IMG/VR virus record: IMGVR_UViG_3300043775_000860
Coordinates: 1-64,000 of that record
Length of the DNA stretch: 64,000 bases
Direction: 5' to 3' (one strand)
Origin: a virus
Positions within the stretch are counted from its first letter, which is position 1, and each line of letters begins with the position of its first letter. The notes beneath the pieces were generated by a model. It saw only the letters and a program-made list of their open reading frames with translations. It did not search any database and had not been told where the DNA came from. Shown here piece after piece: positions 59,149 to 64,000 of this stretch. Made by a program: the position numbers and the translations under genes.

Positions 59149-59454
59149 TTATTTGTTTTTAAGTGCCCTCAAAAATATATCTGCAATTCTATTTATTCTC
59201 CAATCACTTTTCTTTTCTGCTACACTCTTTGGTTCTTCTTTCGTGTTGTTATGTATATCTACATTACTATAAGACATTAACATCGATTCTATATAAATTT
59301 GATGTAAATGTGGTGGAATATCTTTGAACTCACCAATTATTGTAATAGGTAATTCGGTTTGTGTGCCAACGATTCTCATGCAAGTATTTATCTGTGCTTT
59401 TGTACCTGAAGGTATAGTCAGATTTGATGAAACAGAGTTTAATTCAATTACCAT
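59149..59454 (-). CDS. Hypothetical protein in the cassette array
   Basis: 101 residues. Beta-rich N-terminus (LNSVSSNLTIPSGTKAQINT), then a helix, and an ALKNK end that fits the shared junction. It is not visibly related to the MAQQ proteins. No family is recognised. Confidence 0.55.
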   Translation of the reverse strand: MVIELNSVSSNLTIPSGTKAQINTCMRIVGTQTELPITIIGEFKDIPPHLHQIYIESMLMSYSNVDIHNNTKEEPKSVAEKKSDWRINRIADIFLRALKNK

Positions 59455-59457
59455 AGT

Positions 59458-59742
59458 TTATTTTTTATAGGTTTCGTTGAATTTTTCATTGTAATACGCT
59501 TCAGCATATTCATCCTTATAGTCAATTAATGATTGACCATCTAAATGAGCATCTTTCAAATTGTCCTTTTCAATCTGAAGAAATCTGCTGAAATCCTCGT
59601 GAGCATGAAATTTGATTGAACCATCTTCCTGTCTGCGTTCAACCAAGATAAAATTCAATAATTGCATAACCGCACTCATTGGTTTCTCCCTTACTTCAAT
59701 AGATGGTTTCCAAGAGATTGTTGTTGTTGCTGTCTGATTCAT
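59458..59742 (-). CDS. Paralog of the NETY family (4)
   Basis: 94 residues. MSAVMQLLNFILVERRQEDG corresponds to the VEWL helix, then QIEKDNLKDAHLDGQ, and FNETYKK at the end. The N-terminus is longer and different from MAQQ. Role unknown. Confidence 0.6.
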   Translation of the reverse strand: MNQTATTTISWKPSIEVREKPMSAVMQLLNFILVERRQEDGSIKFHAHEDFSRFLQIEKDNLKDAHLDGQSLIDYKDEYAEAYYNEKFNETYKK

Positions 59743-59794
59743 GTTATTTGTTTTTTGTAAAGTTGATTAAATTGGTTCATAATTGCCTACGCAC

Positions 59795-59818
59795 TTATAC
59801 GCATTTTTGTTGTGCCAT
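59795..59818 (-). pseudogene. Relic of a MAQQ-type cassette
   Basis: After the shared junction an ATG opens MAQQKCV and stops after seven codons. The following 50 bases have no homologous coding. It looks like what remains of a deleted cassette, though a tiny peptide cannot be ruled out. Confidence 0.4.
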
Positions 59819-59819
59819 G

Positions 59820-60008
59820 TTATTTGTTTATAAGTATTAACAATCTAAAAGACAAACCCGTTATTATAAACATTAGCACAGTTAGTCCAACTAACAAACT
59901 TGGAATATCATCCATTTTATTTAAATATACTCTAACCATGTAGTTGTACAAGTGTTGTATCAATACGATAAATAAGCATAGTGAGATTGTTGCGATTGTT
60001 AGTGCCAT
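59820..60008 (-). CDS. Small membrane protein with two hydrophobic segments
   Basis: 62 residues with hydrophobic helices at about 2-22 (ALTIATISLCLFIVLIQHL) and 38-58 (LLVGLTVLMFIITGLSFRLL), and a short polar loop. Ends INK, matching the cassette junction. Function unknown. Confidence 0.6.
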   Translation of the reverse strand: MALTIATISLCLFIVLIQHLYNYMVRVYLNKMDDIPSLLVGLTVLMFIITGLSFRLLILINK

Positions 60009-60011
60009 AGT

Positions 60012-60386
60012 TTATTTGTTTTTAACGATTTGAATTAGCTTCTTAAGGCAAGCAAGTTCTGCTTCTTCGTAGGTTTGGTACTGATAATTCGTTTCAAACA
60101 TAAATTGTGTATTATACCACACATCAAAATAATATAAACCTGTTTCATAGTCAGAAGATATAGTACTTCTATACCCTTTAGTCCTAAACCATCTAAATGC
60201 TTGTTGGTATAGTGGTGCAGGTATTCTCTCAAAAGGATAATTAATTTGCCTTTCTTCATCAGGAAATCTTACAAGCGAAACACCACCGTCAGTAGTTTTA
60301 TAATAAGCATCTAACGATATCTCCTCAAAACCTAATTCTTTAAATTCTAATGCTTGTTCGTATGGGATAAATTCTTGTTGTGCCAT
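60012..60386 (-). CDS. Hypothetical protein, MAQQ start
   Basis: 124 residues, beta/aromatic-rich (PLYQQAFRWFRTKGYRSTI, YYFDVWYNTQF). It shares the MAQQ start and KNK end with the array, but the body is of a different kind common in Bacteroidota phages. Role unknown. Confidence 0.6.
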   Translation of the reverse strand: MAQQEFIPYEQALEFKELGFEEISLDAYYKTTDGGVSLVRFPDEERQINYPFERIPAPLYQQAFRWFRTKGYRSTISSDYETGLYYFDVWYNTQFMFETNYQYQTYEEAELACLKKLIQIVKNK

Positions 60387-60389
60387 AGT

Positions 60390-60674
60390 TTATTTGTTAA
60401 AGGTTTCGTTATAATAAATTTCAAAGATTGGTTTCTCTATTTCATTCTCCTTGCCTCTCCAAAATGATGCACACTTATGCATATTATCTTTCTCCATTTC
60501 CTTTGCTTGTTGAACAGTGTAGTCATATCCTTCAAGTTCAAGTTCTTTTACCAACCATTCAACTGCGGTCAATGATTTGTTGATTTCATTTTCTATCTCA
60601 AGAGCAGTTGGGGCGTATTCAAGCCCCTTTGTTCTTGTTATTTTATCGTGTGCTTTTTTTATCAAATTTTCCAT
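60390..60674 (-). CDS. Paralog of the NETY family (5)
   Basis: 94 residues. LTAVEWLVKELELEGYDY and AKEMEKDNMHKCASFWRGK fit the family, and it ends IYYNETFNK. The first 35 residues are an extra helical region. Role unknown. Confidence 0.6.
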   Translation of the reverse strand: MENLIKKAHDKITRTKGLEYAPTALEIENEINKSLTAVEWLVKELELEGYDYTVQQAKEMEKDNMHKCASFWRGKENEIEKPIFEIYYNETFNK

Positions 60675-60684
60675 GTTATTTGTT

Positions 60685-60843
60685 TTAAATTAATCCGTAA
60701 AGGTCTTTGTATGCATCCTTCTCTTTAATCTTTCTAGCTTTCTCGCAAGCTTTGCAATAGGTCGCCAATCTGTCTACCCTTGTATTGCTTTTAAAGAATT
60801 CCGTTTTCGGTTTCTCTTCCTTACATCTTGGACATTTCTTCAT
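60685..60843 (-). CDS. Small zinc-ribbon protein (52 residues)
   Basis: MKKCPRCKEEKPKTEFFK and YCKACEKARK give two CxxC pairs, a zinc ribbon like those at the N-terminus of phage HNH-type proteins, but no HNH part follows. It overlaps the end of the helicase gene by 23 bases. It may bind nucleic acid. Confidence 0.65.
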   Translation of the reverse strand: MKKCPRCKEEKPKTEFFKSNTRVDRLATYCKACEKARKIKEKDAYKDLYGLI

Positions 60844-62281
60844 TTTGAAAATGTTTTAAAGTATAATCTTTCTTTTTAGTAACCGCCTTGTATATATCCT
60901 CTTCAATGCCGTCCTTAGAGAACACCCAATAGACATGGTTAAACTTCCTATCCTTGGTGGTCATCCTGTCCTTGCTCTGCCAATAGCTCGTAGCACTGAA
61001 GTCAATGTTGTAGTAAACCAAGTAGTCAGCATCCTTTAGACTAATGCCCTCCCTGCCTGAGACAATCTGCAAAGCTATGTTTTTATTAGTGTCTTCAAAG
61101 ACACTTAGCTCTGTAGTTAGCTCGTCACCGAACACCTGCTTCAGCGCCTCCAACTCCTCCTTGAACTTATAAAAGATTCCAATCTTACAATCAGTAAAAT
61201 GCTCTTTGATAAACTCTGCCTTCGTGGTATCTACAATCATTGACGCACCACTCTCAAACTTAATAGTGCCGGAGCAAAGCTGATGAACCTTCATCATCAA
61301 CTTGACCGGTGTGTCAGCAAGTATCACTTCTGTCTTACCCTCTATTACCAAATCCTTCTTGAGTCTTTTGATAAGGTTGTAGGTTGAATCCTTGAGCGTA
61401 ACATACAGAACCTCCTCAATAGTCTTGGCTACAAACCCTGCCTGTGCCTGCGTATAGTTGATGGTGTACGGCTTCATCAACTCTATGATGGTGTCTAACC
61501 CATTAGAGTAGTCATTGACGAACATACCATTTACCTTCCGCTGCTTGACTTTAACGTGGGTCTGTGCAAACTTGTAGAAGCTTCTAAACTCGCTGAATGG
61601 ATTACCCGGTATGCCGTACACTTGATGGTACATCTGAGAGTACGATTCAGGTGTTGGCGTTCCTGACAGTAGTATAACCATTGGGTTATTCTTGTGAATC
61701 AAATCCCTTACCGCCTCCGCCCTGTTACTTGGTTTAGGAAACGCTCCCATCCCGTGAGCCTCATCGCAGATTATCAAGTCCCAATTTATATCGGGGTCAA
61801 TAGTGTGAAGGCTTTCATAGTTTATCACACATAAAGAAAACGATGGAGACAGTAACTCAAAGTCGTTTAGAATAGAACTGATAGCCTTCTTCTTGGTTAT
61901 GAACAAAACATTGTCTGCATTAATCTTGTCTGCAATGCCAAGACTAGTCAGCGTCTTCCCCGTTCTAACTTCCATCGCAAGGTATAGGAACGTGCTGCTA
62001 AGCAATATTCCTACACCTTTTTCTATTATGTCCAACTGATAATCCCTAAACTCAACCTTACTTTTCTTCTCATAAAGAGCCTTATAGTATTCGCAACTGT
62101 TTAGTATTCTCTTCTCGTTCTCAGGATTGTTAATGTACTTGTTGACCTTTACTATCTCCTTTGTTTTACCCCTGCCTACAATGGTGTCTCTCTTTGCCAA
62201 TATTATGTTTTTTAAACGCTCGCAATATTGCCACATCATGTAGTCGGAGTAGCCCGGATTCCTATCAATCAGCATTTTCAT
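60821..62281 (-). CDS. SNF2-type SF2 helicase/ATPase
   Basis: 486 residues. Walker A EVRTGKT (104-110), DEAH box (173-176) and SGTPT (206-210) make the first RecA-like lobe. The second lobe shows IVSGREGISLKDAD and SYWQSKDRM as motifs V and VI. This is the compact Snf2-like helicase of many phages, used in replication or recombination. A dispersed palindrome lies inside (encoding SVFEDT). It overlaps the primase/helicase gene by 17 bases. Confidence 0.85.
   Translation of the reverse strand: MKMLIDRNPGYSDYMMWQYCERLKNIILAKRDTIVGRGKTKEIVKVNKYINNPENEKRILNSCEYYKALYEKKSKVEFRDYQLDIIEKGVGILLSSTFLYLAMEVRTGKTLTSLGIADKINADNVLFITKKKAISSILNDFELLSPSFSLCVINYESLHTIDPDINWDLIICDEAHGMGAFPKPSNRAEAVRDLIHKNNPMVILLSGTPTPESYSQMYHQVYGIPGNPFSEFRSFYKFAQTHVKVKQRKVNGMFVNDYSNGLDTIIELMKPYTINYTQAQAGFVAKTIEEVLYVTLKDSTYNLIKRLKKDLVIEGKTEVILADTPVKLMMKVHQLCSGTIKFESGASMIVDTTKAEFIKEHFTDCKIGIFYKFKEELEALKQVFGDELTTELSVFEDTNKNIALQIVSGREGISLKDADYLVYYNIDFSATSYWQSKDRMTTKDRKFNHVYWVFSKDGIEEDIYKAVTKKKDYTLKHFQNEEMSKM
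61089..61104. repeat. Dispersed palindrome, copy 9
   Basis: GTGTCTTCAAAGACAC, inside the helicase gene. Confidence 0.75.
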
Positions 62282-64000
62282 CTTGCTCTTTTTTCTTGTG
62301 AATGATTATCCACCTTCCTGTCAAATCCCTTCCCTCTTCCGGAACTGAATTCTCCTTGAAGATGCCATACGATATTAACCACTTGTAGAACTTGGTTCTG
62401 CTGATGGTCATCTTTGCCTTGGGCCCGTAGTCGGGATACTCGTTTATGAAGTCGTAGTACAAATCTTGCTTGTACAACCTAACACCCGTCTCCAAGCTTG
62501 TGTTCCTAGACTGACCTTCCAACAAACCGCACCACTCAATGAAGTCATGGCAGGTATCTGCTGACAGTTGTCTGATTTTAAGGTTGACAAACTTAGACTT
62601 GACTAGCCCCGTCCTCAAGTAGTTCTTTAGGCTACCAATCATATAGTTGTCAAACTCACACCAATCGTCATCGTTCCAATCACCAAACATCAACTTGCCG
62701 AACTCATCCAAAGGCGTGAAAGTCTTTGAATAGTATTGGTGTAACTCCAACTCCCACTTCCTCCTGGCAAAGCTATTGCCCGTACCCTTGATGGCATAGT
62801 TTGTGGTTATGGCAATCTTCGGAGACTTACTGAATGGTATCTTGATGGCATCCTTGTTCTTCTTCTCTAGTGTCAGACCCTCAGTGACTACGCTGAACAG
62901 GCGCTCGAAGTCGAAGTGCTTCTTCACATCATCAAAGCAAAGTATCTGAGTGTCGGCAGACACCAACTGATACGCAAAGCTTCTCTCAAACGTGAACGAC
63001 TTACCATCTATCACCACCAACTTCTTCATCTTGGACAGGGCGTTCATAATCAATCCCTTTCCTGTTCCACCCTCAGGGTTATCACTGATGACCTCATCAT
63101 TCAGAATCACAGCCGGACAGAATGATAGGTTCTTGTATCCGTGCAGAAGGAATCCGATAGTACTCTCCATGGACTTGACCCTGCTGTCGTCTCCACCACA
63201 AATGTTCTTGATGAACTTCTTGAAGTCACACCTTCCGGTCACATCACACATACTGAAGTTCCTGTCAATCACATGGTCTTTCCATACGTACCCGCCAAGG
63301 TCTAGGTAGTCTATTGAAACAATCTCATCCTTGGTAATTTTTACCGCACAGTTCTTGTAGTACAAGTAGGCTGCGTCTCTCGTATCCTCAATGAAGTAGA
63401 TGTCAATGGTTGACAGCATCGACAAGAACTCTTCCTTGAAGAACCTAGTATTGTCAGCGAAGTAGTTGTACACGGCTATGTCGTCCAAGTCAAGCAAGTG
63501 ACCAAGCACGTAATCCTTTATCTCCTTGTCTGAGGTATGGTCGATTAGGTTGTTTGTAACCTTTACGAACACGTAGTTCTTGCCACCCTCCGGACAATAC
63601 TTGTAGAACCCGCTGTCTTCCAAGAACTGTTTGAACAAGATATGTACGATTTTTATAACTCCCCTCTCGTTCCTGTCCCAAAATGTTTGTTTTGCATTCT
63701 CTTCCTCAACCTTATTTAGGACGGCATCAATAGTATCGCTATCCAAGTTGGAGTCTTGCAATTGGTAGCGAATCTCTTTTTTTGAGACACCTCTTCTAAG
63801 CTTGGCTTTGATTTGGTTTACCCTCTCCTCATCCTCGTAGTACTTCGTGCCGAAGTTGGAGGTGTGCTTGTAGGCTGAATCAATCGTTGTCTGAATCTCC
63901 CTCAGTGGGAAGTCGTCTGTTGCGAACTGATTCAATACGTAGGAGGCAAGGCTCTTGTTAATACCAAAGTCATTGAACGCCATAGCCAAGATATAGGCAT
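62265..64000 (-). CDS. D5/DUF5906-like primase-helicase (SF3 type), cut by the window edge
   Basis: More than 574 residues; the frame is open to position 64000, so the N-terminus is probably outside. An in-frame ATG at 63983 is only a possible start. NPEGGTGKG is the Walker A motif, ILCFDDV Walker B, and IAITTNYA resembles SF3 motif C. RRKWELEL follows as the arginine-finger region. The C-terminal part has a winged-helix-like segment (RTKFYKWLISYGIF). Such proteins unwind DNA, often with a primase domain. No primase active site is certain in the visible part. Confidence 0.75.
   Translation of the reverse strand, partial: AYILAMAFNDFGINKSLASYVLNQFATDDFPLREIQTTIDSAYKHTSNFGTKYYEDEERVNQIKAKLRRGVSKKEIRYQLQDSNLDSDTIDAVLNKVEEENAKQTFWDRNERGVIKIVHILFKQFLEDSGFYKYCPEGGKNYVFVKVTNNLIDHTSDKEIKDYVLGHLLDLDDIAVYNYFADNTRFFKEEFLSMLSTIDIYFIEDTRDAAYLYYKNCAVKITKDEIVSIDYLDLGGYVWKDHVIDRNFSMCDVTGRCDFKKFIKNICGGDDSRVKSMESTIGFLLHGYKNLSFCPAVILNDEVISDNPEGGTGKGLIMNALSKMKKLVVIDGKSFTFERSFAYQLVSADTQILCFDDVKKHFDFERLFSVVTEGLTLEKKNKDAIKIPFSKSPKIAITTNYAIKGTGNSFARRKWELELHQYYSKTFTPLDEFGKLMFGDWNDDDWCEFDNYMIGSLKNYLRTGLVKSKFVNLKIRQLSADTCHDFIEWCGLLEGQSRNTSLETGVRLYKQDLYYDFINEYPDYGPKAKMTISRTKFYKWLISYGIFKENSVPEEGRDLTGRWIIIHKKKEQDENAD

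Larger units (their letters stand above)
58253..60674 (-). other. Array of small paralogous cassettes with shared gene boundaries
   Basis: Eight small genes and one relic are separated by a near-constant junction that covers the last codons, stop and next start: AACAAATAA, 1-3 nt, ATG, often continued by GGCACAACA. Several proteins share the MAQQ start, a VEWL-like motif and the NETYNK end, while the middles differ. The shared junction could serve for cassette exchange by recombination. Confidence 0.6.

Noticed and set aside
60240-60270. CTGATGA on the minus strand in the cassette array
   Set aside because: It lies in a coding region (PDEERQ), has no stem II or GAAA at the right distance, and so is not a hammerhead.
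1-64000. CRISPR array, insertion sequence or integrase
   Set aside because: No regularly spaced direct repeats, transposase or recombinase gene was seen; the palindromes are too scattered to be an array.

Overview
The window looks like a large part of the genome of a strictly lytic, podovirus-like tailed phage of a Bacteroidota host. The host inference rests on several promoters of the Bacteroidota type (TTTG, about 19 nt, TAnnTTTG), A-rich gene leaders instead of Shine-Dalgarno sites, and a tail-fibre style usual in Bacteroidota phages. The base composition is AT-rich. I see no integrase, RNA polymerase or DNA polymerase in the window. The last gene runs off the right edge, so the genome continues.

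Layout. (1) 1-8.6 kb, minus strand: recombination and replication accessory genes (SSB-like protein, RecE-like exonuclease, DUF1071/Sak3-like annealing protein, DnaA-domain-IV-like protein), small coupled unknown genes, then RadC, a class II glutamine amidotransferase/gamma-glutamylcyclotransferase/zinc-ribbon fusion and a GCS-like amidoligase. (2) 8.6-9.6 kb: divergent, largely non-coding, with an unusually GC-rich patch and an AT-rich TGTC-repeat locus that resembles positions 1-165. (3) 9.1-11.8 kb, plus strand: a chaperonin cassette (GroEL, zinc ribbon, MazG-like, GroES). (4) 11.8-12.3 kb: a winged-helix-like regulator on minus with a symmetrical divergent promoter. (5) 12.3-15.1 kb, plus: many very small basic proteins. 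(6) 14.7-16.9 kb: lysis genes (holin-like proteins, M15 endolysin, a unimolecular spanin candidate). (7) 16.9-27.9 kb: two giant tail fibres, the second with an S74 auto-chaperone, plus fibre-associated proteins. (8) 28-56.9 kb: DNA packaging (TerL, portal), scaffold-like protein, capsid, connectors, nozzle-like tail protein and three ejection proteins ending in a 2562-residue giant. (9) 56.9-64 kb, minus: nucleases, a second DnaA-domain-IV-like protein, an array of small paralogous cassettes, a SNF2-type helicase and an SF3-type primase/helicase cut by the window edge.

The most striking signal is RNA-level. The left minus-strand operon carries three hammerhead-ribozyme-like sequences in three of its gaps (7901-7955, 6905-6954, 6469-6536). 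All have the CUGAnGA and GAAA core strands and a GUC cleavage triplet. The two type I copies show compensatory changes in stems I and II. They begin in the stop codon of the upstream gene, and predicted cleavage leaves exactly 22 nt before the next start codon in both cases. A tRNA-like element (3769-3851) and an unexplained three-helix RNA (5287-5332) occupy equivalent positions in the same operon, so this operon may be punctuated by processing RNAs. The same operon holds the amidoligase plus amidotransferase/cyclotransferase pair, a combination that suggests gamma-glutamyl or peptide-like ligation chemistry.

Other genome-wide signals are a 16-bp palindrome, GTGTCTTCGAAGACAC and variants, found nine times and in all three reading frames when inside genes, and a cassette array near 58.2-60.7 kb whose gene boundaries share one sequence covering the end of one gene and the start of the next.
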